Assembly: GCA_016873315.1 (NCBI GenBank)
Contig: VGXL01000014.1
Coordinates: 1 to 34,848, forward strand
Length of the DNA stretch: 34,848 nt
Source of the DNA: Phycisphaerae bacterium
Lineage (GTDB): Bacteria > Planctomycetota > Phycisphaerae > Phycisphaerales > SM1A02
Direction: 5' to 3'
Shown here: piece after piece, positions 14,919-22,364 of the stretch
Layout of the letters: each line of letters starts with the position of its first letter
Numbering within the stretch: the stretch's first letter is position 1
The notes under the pieces: generated by a model
Told to the model about the DNA's origin: nothing
The model's database searches: none
Seen by the model: only the letters and a program-made list of their open reading frames with translations
Made by a program: the position numbers and the translations under genes

Positions 14919-15629
14919 TTAGCGGCGACGACGGCCGCCGAAGAGTCCTGCTGCTCCGGCCAGCGCAACCGCGCCAGGAGCCGGAACGGAGCCGACTGAG
15001 AAGGCTCCAGTGAAGCTGGATTCCATCCCCGCCGAGATCGAAAGGCGCAGGCGCATGCCCACGCCATCCGTGACCGAGCCAGCCGATCCGTTGAACGACT
15101 GCGGCGCGAAGGTCGCGAGCGAGAAGGGGTTGATGGTCTGAGTCGAGGTGATCGCACCGCCGACGACACTTCCATTGATCATCCCGCCCCACACAGGATC
15201 GCCGTTGATCGCACCGAGCGAACCTGGGTTGAGTGAGAAGTTGACGCCCTGTCCGCCAGCGGAACCGGAGAAGGTCGCGCCGGGTCCCATGGAACCCGCC
15301 ATGAACACGCTGAGATCGAGCAGCAGGGGGCTCGTGGCGTGGTTGTTCTTGACGGTGAACCCGCCCGAAACATAGGCGGTCTCAACACCATTCACCATCG
15401 TGTAGCTGGTGATGAGGTTCGACCACTGGACGAGCATGCCATTGTTTGCCCAGAAACCAGTGTGCGCGAAGCGACCACCGCCCAGATCCTGGGTGTTGTT
15501 GTTGACTGCCTGGACCGAACCATTTGCCGAGAGGCTAATCGTGGCCGTACTGGCAGAGATCGCCGCCGAGGCTGTGGACGAAGCCAACAGCGTGGCGGCC
15601 ATGACTGCATGGATGTGGTGTCGAATCAT
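14919..15629 (-). CDS. exported protein with PEP-CTERM-like sorting tail, 236 aa
   Basis: Starts MIRHHIHAVMAATLLASSTASAA, a signal peptide. The body is Ser/Gly/Asn-rich with beta-strand periodicity, few charged residues and no recognised enzyme motif. The C-terminus VPAPGAVALAGAAGLFGGRRRR is a PEP-CTERM-like signal: a Pro-containing motif, a hydrophobic helix and an Arg cluster, the kind recognised by exosortases in planctomycetes. It is likely a cell-surface or matrix protein. GGAGG lies 11 bases before the chosen ATG. Similar tail and size to the next gene upstream (15781-16506), 151 bp away on the same strand, so the two may be distant paralogues under one control. Confidence 0.75.
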   Translation of the reverse strand: MIRHHIHAVMAATLLASSTASAAISASTATISLSANGSVQAVNNNTQDLGGGRFAHTGFWANNGMLVQWSNLITSYTMVNGVETAYVSGGFTVKNNHATSPLLLDLSVFMAGSMGPGATFSGSAGGQGVNFSLNPGSLGAINGDPVWGGMINGSVVGGAITSTQTINPFSLATFAPQSFNGSAGSVTDGVGMRLRLSISAGMESSFTGAFSVGSVPAPGAVALAGAAGLFGGRRRR

Positions 15630-15780
15630 GTTTTCCCAACCCTCCTGTTTTTCCCAGCATGCCTTGACATGCCGGGCTCCCTTGGATTCCCTGTCCGGAC
15701 ACTTCCAGATGGAACACATCCGCCATCCTGCCTTCCGCGATTCACCGTTTCAGCGGCGCAATCAAGAAGGACTTGTTGAT

Positions 15781-16506
15781 TCATCTGCTTGACCGACGAC
15801 GTCGCGAACCAATGCAGCCTGCACAGCCGAGCAGTGCCAGCGCACCAGGCGCTGGAACATCCACGACATTGAAGAGGCTGGAGAACGAGACGCTGTCTCC
15901 CGCACTGAGTGTGAATCGGAACTTCAGGCCGATGGTCGAGGAGAGCCCAGGACCTGTTGTCGGGTCGAACGACTCCGGGCCAACCTGCGAGGATCCGAAT
16001 GCCGCGCCGCTGTAGCTGTACGGAGAACTACCGAGCGACCGGACGAGGTTGCCATCGATGAGGGCCGAGTAGAAGCCAGAGGAGCCACCTACGCGTCCGA
16101 TCGAAGCTGAGCCATCGCCATTGGCGTCGGTCAGCGTGCCAGAAAATGCTCCGTTCATCATGGACTGTGAAAACTGAACCGAGCTATCCAACGTGAACGT
16201 CACTTCGAACGTCTGGACGCTCGAGGCGATGTTGGTGATCGAGAAGGTGCCGCTGATGAACGGATCCGGGTCAATCAGGGCGTCCCACTCAAGAAAGCCC
16301 GTTGAGACGGCAGCGAAGCCATTTGTGTGATAGATGTTGTCGCCGAGGTAGGTCATCGAGCCCAGTGAGGCCGCCTGGCCGCCCACCGTCTCGCCGCCGC
16401 CCGAGAAACTCACTTCGAATCCCGGCCCGAAATTCAGGCCGGCGTGTGCGGCCGTGCTCAGGAGCACCGCGCCGAAAGCACCACCAAGGCAGGTCTTGAA
16501 CTGCAT
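15781..16506 (-). CDS. second exported protein with PEP-CTERM-like sorting tail, 241 aa
   Basis: Signal peptide MQFKTCLGGAFGAVLLSTAAHA, then a Gly/Ser/Phe-rich beta-type body (FEVSFSGGGETVGGQ, SITNIASSVQTFEVTFTL, FDPTTGPGLSSTIGLKFRF) and the tail VPAPGALALLGCAGCIGSRRRRSSR. The tail matches the neighbour gene and the planctomycete PEP-CTERM variant. A purine-rich ribosome site (GGAGGGGAGAGGG) lies just upstream of the ATG. The leader holds three hairpins (16569-16628). No enzymatic motif is visible; a surface-structure role is inferred from the sorting tail only. Confidence 0.75.
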   Translation of the reverse strand: MQFKTCLGGAFGAVLLSTAAHAGLNFGPGFEVSFSGGGETVGGQAASLGSMTYLGDNIYHTNGFAAVSTGFLEWDALIDPDPFISGTFSITNIASSVQTFEVTFTLDSSVQFSQSMMNGAFSGTLTDANGDGSASIGRVGGSSGFYSALIDGNLVRSLGSSPYSYSGAAFGSSQVGPESFDPTTGPGLSSTIGLKFRFTLSAGDSVSFSSLFNVVDVPAPGALALLGCAGCIGSRRRRSSR

Positions 16507-16923
16507 GACAACCCTCTCCCCTCCGCGCCCAATGGCGACGGACTTTCACAACCGGAACTGATGGTCGTCGCGATAACGCGAGTCCCTCCGTGACGCATCC
16601 CTCCAGATGCGGCCGGAGAATCTCCGGCACCCCATCCATACGATTCGGGCGGGCTGCGAGAAACACGAAGTCGGAAGTTTTTCAACCTCTCACGGCTCGT
16701 CCAATATGAACCGCCACGGAGCTTCATGGGTCGCCATCCCCGCGCCGGTCGCCCCCTCGCCGTCGATCACTTTCTGGCTCTAGCCGTCAACGGTCGCCCC
16801 ACCCATGCCGTCGACCGACGGTTCTGCGTCGTTCGCCCCTGGGTCAATGCCGTCGACCGACGGTCCGGCGTCGTTCGCCCCTGGGTCAATGCTGTCGACC
16901 GACGGCCCTGCGTCGTTCGCCCG
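16507..16923. other. gene-free stretch with leader hairpins and tandem repeats
   Basis: Neither strand holds a frame I can support. The left part is the leader of the exported-protein gene on the minus strand and contains three stem-loops: GCCGGAG/CTCCGGC (16612-16628), CGCATC/GATGCG (16594-16611) and CGCG/CGCG (16569-16580). The right part holds the 42-bp tandem repeats downstream of dusB. A plus-strand frame from 16726 encodes only translated repeats and then runs antisense to dusB. Confidence 0.6.
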
Positions 16924-16947
16924 CTAGTCCAGGCCGTCGACCGTCTC
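16807..16947 (-). repeat. 42-bp tandem repeat starting at the dusB 3' end
   Basis: On the plus strand three 42-bp units start at 16807, 16849 and 16891 (each GCCGTCGACCGACGG-like, then GCGTCGTTCGCC and CTGGGTCAAT), with a partial fourth at 16933-16947 inside the last codons of dusB. The third unit contains the dusB stop codon (16924-16926). A more degenerate copy appears further out near 16750-16800. Each unit carries the inverted repeat CCGTCG-AC-CGACGG with small changes. Confidence 0.75.
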
Positions 16948-17991
16948 CCGGCCTCTCAGGACGGCGGGCGTGTGCTCGCGGTCGGGCGTCATCCAATCCC
17001 GGATGGCGCCTCGCATCGCCTCGAAGGTGGTGGCGGTCCGGACTGCTTCCTTCAGAGGCTTGATGTGCCCCATCGTCCGGCCATACCACGCGATGCCCTG
17101 GTTGAGCCGCTTCACGCCGTACCACGGCTTGGCGAACTGCTCCATCAGGTCGATGTGGCGAAGGATGGCCCGGCACTTGTCGTTGAAGGACAGGTCGGGT
17201 CCGAGCGTTCCGGTGGCTAGGTGTTCGGCTGCTCGCCGGAACATCCACGGGGTCCGCAGCGCAGCCCGAGCGATCATGACACCGGCGCACCCGGATCGAT
17301 CGATGAGCGCCTTCGCGTGCTCAGGCTCGACCACATCGCCATTGCCGATGATGGGAATCGACGGAACGGCTTCGACTACCCGACCGATCGCGTCCCAGTC
17401 AGCCTGCCCGCTGAAGAACTGCACGGTGTACCGGCCGTGCACCGTGACGGCGGCAATGCCAACATCGGCCAGTCGCCCGGCCAGATCTGGCGCCACCATG
17501 TGTTCGGGATCCCAGCCCAGTCGCATCTTGGCGGTCACCGGGACTCGACCGCCGCTTGCACGCTCGACGGCCTTCACAATGCGATCAGCCAGGATGGCGG
17601 TCGCTGGGCAATCGCGCAGCAAGAGGCTGCCCCCATTTTTCTTGGCAACTTTGTCGACCGGACAACCCATGTTGATGTCGATCACCTGCGCGCCATGATC
17701 GATCGCCCAGAGCGCCGCCTCGGGCAAGGGATCATCGCCGTTGCCGTAGAGCTGCATGCCGCACGGTCGATCCAGTTCGTTCGTGGCTGCAAGTTCAAGC
17801 GAGCGTTCCGACCCGCGCAGCACGGCATGTGCATTCAGGAGATCGGTGAAGGCAATGCCCACACCACCAAGTTCGCGGCAGAGGATTCGAAACGGAAGGT
17901 CGGTGTAGCCAGCGATCGGCGCGAGCAACAGGTTGCTCTGGAGTTCGACGGGGCCGATGCGAAGCACGCGAGCATGGTAAGGCGCGTGCAT
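16924..17991 (-). CDS. dusB: tRNA-dihydrouridine synthase
   Basis: Dus enzymes reduce uridines in tRNA with FMN and NADPH. Family marks are APIAGYTDLPFRILCRELGG (FMN-binding start, about 24-43), MQLYGN, DINMGCPVDKVAKKNGGSLLL (catalytic Cys in NMGCP and Lys), VTAKMRLGW, VTVHGRYTVQFFSGQADW, IIGNGDV and GVMIARAALRTPW, followed by the helical C-terminal domain (GVKRLNQGIAWYGRTM...). About 355 residues is normal for DusB. The ATG at 17991 is chosen; upstream in-frame codons are translated 22-bp repeats. The last 20 bases form the end of the 42-bp repeat array. Confidence 0.9.
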   Translation of the reverse strand: MHAPYHARVLRIGPVELQSNLLLAPIAGYTDLPFRILCRELGGVGIAFTDLLNAHAVLRGSERSLELAATNELDRPCGMQLYGNGDDPLPEAALWAIDHGAQVIDINMGCPVDKVAKKNGGSLLLRDCPATAILADRIVKAVERASGGRVPVTAKMRLGWDPEHMVAPDLAGRLADVGIAAVTVHGRYTVQFFSGQADWDAIGRVVEAVPSIPIIGNGDVVEPEHAKALIDRSGCAGVMIARAALRTPWMFRRAAEHLATGTLGPDLSFNDKCRAILRHIDLMEQFAKPWYGVKRLNQGIAWYGRTMGHIKPLKEAVRTATTFEAMRGAIRDWMTPDREHTPAVLRGRETVDGLD

Positions 17992-18030
17992 CGGGCGTCC
18001 GCCAGATGACGGGTTTGTGTGTGCGGTGTG

Positions 18031-18106
18031 CCCATCTTGTGTTCCCGCTGCGACCGTCTTGTGTTCGCGCTGCAACGGAATTGCGTTCCTGCTGCGATCG
18101 TCTTGT
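18031..18106. repeat. three exact-length 22-bp repeats between dusB and the hydrolase gene
   Basis: Units 18041-18062, 18063-18084 and 18085-18106 are each 22 bp and share GTTC-C-GCTGC-A-CG; units 1 and 3 differ at two positions, and the middle one is more diverged. A partial copy (CCCATCTTGT) precedes. They occupy the 164-bp space between the divergent starts of dusB and the exported hydrolase. Two helical turns per unit would suit binding of a protein to one DNA face, but no regulator is known. Confidence 0.7.
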
Positions 18107-18155
18107 GACCGCCGACGACATCACTCGTCGCGGTTCGCATCGGTATCGTTTCCGC

Positions 18156-19016
18156 ATGAACAAGTCAGGGTTCGTCTTGGCGGTTGCGTCGCTCGCGACG
18201 ATCGGGGGAGCGAGCGCGCAGGCACCGAGTGCCGCGCCCGTGCCAGGAGCCACCATTGGCAGCGTGAGCGTGCGAGTGGGCGAGCAGACGCTCACCATGC
18301 CATACCGACTGATGGAGCCGACCGAAGCGGATCCCGGCGAGCAGTTTCCACTGGTGGTGTTCCTGCACGGCGCCGGTGAGCGTGGCACCGATGGAGACAC
18401 GGCGCTCAAACACCTCGGACCGGTGTTGGCCACACGCGAGATGAGGACGAAGCACCCTTGCTATGTGCTGGCCGTGCAGTGTCCGCGCGATCAGACATGG
18501 GTCGAACCCGATCCGCGAACCTTGAATCCAACGATGACGGAACAGCCGAGCATGACCATCCGCGGCGTCATGGCAGCGATGGACCAAGTCATCAAGGACA
18601 GGGCCGTGGATCGTGAGCGCATCTACTTGACTGGGCTTTCGCTCGGCGGCTATGGCGCCTGGGATATCGCGATCCGCCGGCCGGAGATGTTCGCCGCAGT
18701 TGTTCCCATTTGTGGTGGCGGCGATCCCACGAAGGCAGCGCTCCTGAAGGACACGCCGATCCAGGTGTGGCACGGCAGCCTGGATGGTTCGGTGCCTGTC
18801 GCGCGCAGTCGCGACATGGTCAAGGCTCTGAAGGATGCCGGTGCGACAGTCGACTATCGCGAGATCAGGAATGGTGGCCATGACGCTTGGGTGGAGGCGT
18901 ATCAGCCCAACGCCGCCATCGCGTTCATGTTCAAGCAGGTGCGCGACGCGCCGAAGCCGGCATCAGTCCCGGCTGGTGGGACCGCGGGCGATCCTGACGC
19001 TCGCTCTTCTGATTGA
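18156..19016 (+). CDS. exported alpha/beta hydrolase (esterase/phospholipase-like), 286 aa
   Basis: Signal peptide MNKSGFVLAVASLATIGGASAQA. The hydrolase core shows FPLVVFLHGAGERGTDGD (oxyanion region), the nucleophile elbow TGLSLGGYG (GxSxG), the acid in WHGSLDGSVPV and the His in NGGHDAWVEAY. The layout matches exported carboxylesterases/feruloyl esterase-like PHB-depolymerase relatives, such as planctomycete proteins acting on plant or algal polymer esters; the exact substrate is unknown. The C-terminal about 29 residues overlap, on the opposite strand, the 3' end of the exonuclease gene by 86 bp. Start chosen at the signal-peptide Met; no good ribosome site is seen. Confidence 0.82.
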   Translation: MNKSGFVLAVASLATIGGASAQAPSAAPVPGATIGSVSVRVGEQTLTMPYRLMEPTEADPGEQFPLVVFLHGAGERGTDGDTALKHLGPVLATREMRTKHPCYVLAVQCPRDQTWVEPDPRTLNPTMTEQPSMTIRGVMAAMDQVIKDRAVDRERIYLTGLSLGGYGAWDIAIRRPEMFAAVVPICGGGDPTKAALLKDTPIQVWHGSLDGSVPVARSRDMVKALKDAGATVDYREIRNGGHDAWVEAYQPNAAIAFMFKQVRDAPKPASVPAGGTAGDPDARSSD

Positions 19017-19539
19017 GCACATGCCACAGATAGGTGCGCCCCGTCGTCGGGTGACTGTGTTGCAGCAGAGCGTGCATGGCCTTGACATCACTGCCGGCTC
19101 GGTGAGCACTACCAGGATCGATTCGAAAGTGCGCCAAGAGCGATTGAAGCCGACGGTTGGGCGCGCCGATCGATCGCCAGTCGAAGCCCCAACAACTGCA
19201 ACGCCACGGTAGTGGCAGAGTCCAAGACCAGAGTCGGCCCATCATGGAGCGGTCGAACGAGATGTTGTGAGCGACGATTGCCGAGCACGGCTCAAGGAGC
19301 TCGCGGCAGGCCAACTCATCCAGTGACTTGCCGCGAACCGACTGCATGCTGATCCCGTGCACCGCCAGTGCGCCGGCGCTGATGGGCACCTTTGGTTCGC
19401 GAAGCCCCAGATAGTGGCCATCGAGCCCAGTGAAGCGGCCAGTCTCGGGATCGATCGTGATGACCGCGAACGCGAGTTCGATGACTTCATCGTGACGCGC
19501 GGCGCCTGTGGTTTCGGTGTCAAGGAGAGCGATCTTCAC
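18931..19539 (-). CDS. DEDDh 3'-5' exonuclease (DnaQ-like), 202 aa
   Basis: Proofreading-type exonuclease fold: Exo I LLDTETTG (Asp and Glu ligands, residues 6-12), Exo II IVAHNISFDRSMM (Asp), Exo III with HRAGSDVKAMHALL (His and Asp), all in order and spacing of the DnaQ/epsilon family. The size and the Trp/Cys-rich middle fit a stand-alone exonuclease, not PolC. The last about 35 residues look basic and unstructured and overlap the hydrolase gene antisense by 86 bp. Cytoplasmic; may act on DNA or RNA ends. Divergent from the GYF_2 gene, 93 bp away. Confidence 0.82.
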   Translation of the reverse strand: MKIALLDTETTGAARHDEVIELAFAVITIDPETGRFTGLDGHYLGLREPKVPISAGALAVHGISMQSVRGKSLDELACRELLEPCSAIVAHNISFDRSMMGRLWSWTLPLPWRCSCWGFDWRSIGAPNRRLQSLLAHFRIDPGSAHRAGSDVKAMHALLQHSHPTTGRTYLWHVLNQKSERQDRPRSHQPGLMPASARRAPA

Positions 19540-19632
19540 GGTGGTCAGGGTCCGATGCTAGGCTTTGAACCCCGCAAGCTTGGGCGACGATCGCCACGCG
19601 CTGTGCTGAGGAAAGGACACGAGGTACGGATC

Positions 19633-20043
19633 ATGAACAAGTGGTTCTATGCGAAGGATGGCCAGGCGATTGGGCCGCTCAGCACGCCAGAGATGCGCGA
19701 GTTGATCGACCAAGGTGCCTGCACTCGGACCACCTTGGTCTGGACGCGTGGCATGAGGGATTGGCTGCCGGCGTGCATGGCCGATTGGATGTGGGAAGAA
19801 CGACCCGAGCGTCGTGATGTGACGACGGGAAGCGGGGATCAGTCCACGGAAACGCGCAACGAGAGCGGGTTGGCCACCACGGACGCGGATGGGGTACCAG
19901 CCGTACCGAGCGAGTCGCGCGCCGAGCAGCACACCACAGCGAGTGCGACGATGTCGGCAGCGGATGGGACGCAAGGATCGATCGGAGCGTCGGGCGATGC
20001 CGGCGTGGTCGGCATGGTCCGCAAGCTCTTTGGCCTTGGATGA
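19633..20043 (+). CDS. GYF_2 domain protein, 136 aa
   Basis: The first 50 residues (MNKWFYAKDGQAIGPLSTPE... then LVWTRGMRDWLPA) match the GYF_2 (DUF4339) module: W-x-Y, G-x-x-x-G-P, and L-V-W-x-x-G-M-x-x-W. Such domains are thought to bind proline-rich or membrane partners. The rest is Ser/Thr/Ala-rich and probably disordered, ending in a hydrophobic amphipathic GMVRKLFGLG that could touch a membrane. GAGG eight bases before the ATG supports the start. Confidence 0.8.
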   Translation: MNKWFYAKDGQAIGPLSTPEMRELIDQGACTRTTLVWTRGMRDWLPACMADWMWEERPERRDVTTGSGDQSTETRNESGLATTDADGVPAVPSESRAEQHTTASATMSAADGTQGSIGASGDAGVVGMVRKLFGLG

Positions 20044-20075
20044 CTCGGCCGATCGCAGTCACGCCAGTGCGCCCA

Positions 20076-21206
20076 TCAGGCGGCGCCGACCTGGATCGCG
20101 CTGTCGAGCGATGATGTGACCTGACCGAGCGCGTTGGCGCTGGCATCACAACAGTAGATGCGCCCACGGCGACGACCAGTGACTTCGCGCAGGATGCCCG
20201 CGCTGATGCAGCGTTCGACGAGATCGTTCGCCGCAGCGAATGTGATCCCCAAGGTTCGCTCGACCTGACGGACATCAGTGATCGGTGAACCCATCAGGCG
20301 CCGAACCAGTTCGCTTGGATGGCGTGGTGCGCGCATCGCGGCGGCGCGCTCGAGCAACTCGGTTCGAGCTTGATCGATGGCCCCGAGCTGATGCATGGCT
20401 TGATCGCATGCCCGCGTGATTGTGCGCCAGACATGAGCGGACCATGGAGCCGTGGAGCCGCTCGCTGCGAGTTTGTGAAGACACTGTCGGTGGACCGCAG
20501 CATCAAGGGAACCGTGAAGGTCCAAGACCGAGGATCGCATACCAACGCTTCCGCAGAGCCACGCAGCGACTGCTGACCAGGCGAGTTCGCTGTTGCTGTC
20601 GGGAAGCGGAGCGGTGGACTCGATCGCCCAGACGAACCACGCGGCGCCGACCAGGGCCTGATCGAGCGAAGCGGGAAGTTCGGCGGTCGCTCGGTCGATC
20701 GATGCACCAAGCCGAAGGACATCCCGTGGGGATGGCGCAAGGCACGGCGTGCCGTCGGTATCACGAGGCAGCGCAGCGCTCGGAAGTTCCGTCGATCGAG
20801 GCTTGCCGGCCTGCCGTTGACCGGCCCACAAGGCGCGATGCGCCTGCACCAGTCCGCCCATGCTCGGCCGCCCCACGGATCCGATCGGCGTCGCAGGGTG
20901 CAGGATGGTCAACCGTGCCGAGAGTTCCGACAACGGATCCGACGAGGGGACCGTGGGTCCGATCCCCAAGGACCACACTGCAGCGTGCTCGAGGCGAGAG
21001 GCATCTTCGAGCGGCGCGGAGCTGAGCGCCACGCTGCATCGACCGAGCGCGCACGCCGCGTCGACGAACTCGCGGGCGGCGGCCTCGACTTGATGGAACG
21101 ACCAAATGGCTAGGTTCGGATCGAACCGACATGCCGGAACGGGGTAGCGTCGTCGATCGGTGATGCGGCCGAGCATGCTTGGGATGATAGATAGAGGCGA
21201 TAACAC
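20076..21206 (-). CDS. winged-helix protein with Fic-like C-terminal domain, 376 aa
   Basis: The C-terminal 65 residues (SELVRRLMGSPITDVRQVERTLGI, then AANDLVERCISAGILREVTG and RIYCCD) match the winged helix that follows the Fic catalytic domain in many Fic AMP-transferases. The Fic motif HxFxxGNGR is not present anywhere, so no AMP-transfer is expected. The middle is helical and Ala-rich; the N-terminus (MLGRITDRRRYPVPACRFDPNLAIWSFHQVEAAAREFV) is not recognised. DNA binding is likely; the role is unknown. The start is uncertain (ATG 21206 or 21176). Confidence 0.65.
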   Translation of the reverse strand: MLSPLSIIPSMLGRITDRRRYPVPACRFDPNLAIWSFHQVEAAAREFVDAACALGRCSVALSSAPLEDASRLEHAAVWSLGIGPTVPSSDPLSELSARLTILHPATPIGSVGRPSMGGLVQAHRALWAGQRQAGKPRSTELPSAALPRDTDGTPCLAPSPRDVLRLGASIDRATAELPASLDQALVGAAWFVWAIESTAPLPDSNSELAWSAVAAWLCGSVGMRSSVLDLHGSLDAAVHRQCLHKLAASGSTAPWSAHVWRTITRACDQAMHQLGAIDQARTELLERAAAMRAPRHPSELVRRLMGSPITDVRQVERTLGITFAAANDLVERCISAGILREVTGRRRGRIYCCDASANALGQVTSSLDSAIQVGAA

Positions 21207-21254
21207 AAACAGGGCACCAAGCAGCCTTGAGAGACAGATGCGCTGAACGCACCG

Positions 21255-22202
21255 TCAGACCGGACAGGCGCCCCAAACCGACAGCAGCATGCCCAGATCC
21301 GGCCCATCGACCAGCCCCGACCCATCAAGGTCGGCCACGGGGTCGGGAAACTCCCACTTCACCAAGAGGATGCCCAGGTCGACATTGTCCACGACTCGAT
21401 CCCCATTGAGGTCCCCAAGACAGGCTGAGCCTGTGGCGTCGCACCCGTTCACCGTGCCTGGCGTGTCGTTCCCGCCGATCAGAGCATCGGTCCCTCGGAC
21501 CCAGCCACCACTTCGGCAGCGCAGGATGTGCATGGGTTGGGTGTCCTGCTCAGGGCCCACGACCGTGGCATAGCCGCACTCGGCTCCTGCAGTGGGTGGG
21601 GCGATGCCGGTTCCGATCGTGACCGCATCGACGATCTCGATGAAGGTGCCATGATCGAGCACACAGTCATCATCAGCATCGAGATCCGCCCCGTTTGTGG
21701 ACGAGAGCCCGCGCAGCAGCATGTGCGTGACATTGTCGCCATTCTCGAAGTTCAGATTCGTGATGAGGTCAGGCGTCGCAGCAGTCATGCTGGACTCGCC
21801 GATCAGGAGATAGCCATCAGATGGAATGGTCTTGCCAGCAAGGTTGATGAACGACTCGATGACACCGCTGCCCTGCGCGGCGGTCCCATCGCCGATCACC
21901 ACGAACCAAAGACCATCGAGCGACGCGCCGGGCGGACCCTTGAGCTCGACATACTCGTCGTTGTCGGCCCCCGGTTGATCGATCCGGATTTCGTTCAGGC
22001 AAATCGTGCCATTGCCCTCGGCGGCGACCGCGACGCGGATGCACATGGCGGGAGTCAACGCGAGCGCGCAGGCAGCTGCTCTGGCACACAGCCACGAAAC
22101 CGACGGAGTCGGAGCAAACGACGAGCGTGGCGTCACCACGGCGAGTGACGCGAGTGACGCGAGCGATGAGCGGGACGGAAGCGACGGAAGCAGGTTGGAC
22201 AT
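21255..22202 (-). CDS. exported lamin-tail-like protein with dockerin-like C-terminus, 315 aa
   Basis: A long N-terminal leader, Ser/Ala/Leu-rich, ends in a hydrophobic segment (CALALTPAMCIRVAVAAEG). Next comes a lamin-tail-like domain: INEI-type start ICLNEIRIDQPGADNDEYVELKGP, then GLWFVVIGDG and DGYLLIGE. The C-terminus has two calcium-loop repeats, GDLNGDRVVDNVDLGILLVKW and ADLDGSGLVDGPDLGMLLSVWGACP, typical of Phycisphaerae exported proteins and similar to dockerin type I. Probably a surface protein. ATG 22202 (MSNLLPSLPSR) is chosen over 22253. A 9-bp coding repeat (ASLASLASLA) lies near the N-terminus. Confidence 0.75.
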   Translation of the reverse strand: MSNLLPSLPSRSSLASLASLAVVTPRSSFAPTPSVSWLCARAAACALALTPAMCIRVAVAAEGNGTICLNEIRIDQPGADNDEYVELKGPPGASLDGLWFVVIGDGTAAQGSGVIESFINLAGKTIPSDGYLLIGESSMTAATPDLITNLNFENGDNVTHMLLRGLSSTNGADLDADDDCVLDHGTFIEIVDAVTIGTGIAPPTAGAECGYATVVGPEQDTQPMHILRCRSGGWVRGTDALIGGNDTPGTVNGCDATGSACLGDLNGDRVVDNVDLGILLVKWEFPDPVADLDGSGLVDGPDLGMLLSVWGACPV

Positions 22203-22364
22203 GGTGGATCCCCAGTGTTCGAAGTGCGATGCATGCAGCGACAGAAGCGGCACAGCGCGCCAACCTAAGACCCATCCCGGCGACTTCCGAAAAAGCCGAA
22301 GGAAGTTCGGTGCAGGTTGTTGCGAGAACTTCGAACCGAAAAAGGTCGGCGATTGGAGTGCTGC

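Noticed and set aside
16726-17220. Plus-strand frame with an AVDRR-type repeat protein and GGAG before its ATG
   Set aside because: The first part is only translated 42-bp repeats and the second is antisense to dusB; unit length being a multiple of three explains the open frame.
18031-18106. Possible CRISPR array
   Set aside because: The 22-bp units are directly joined without spacers, and no cas gene is present. The 42-bp and 24-28-bp arrays likewise have no spacers.
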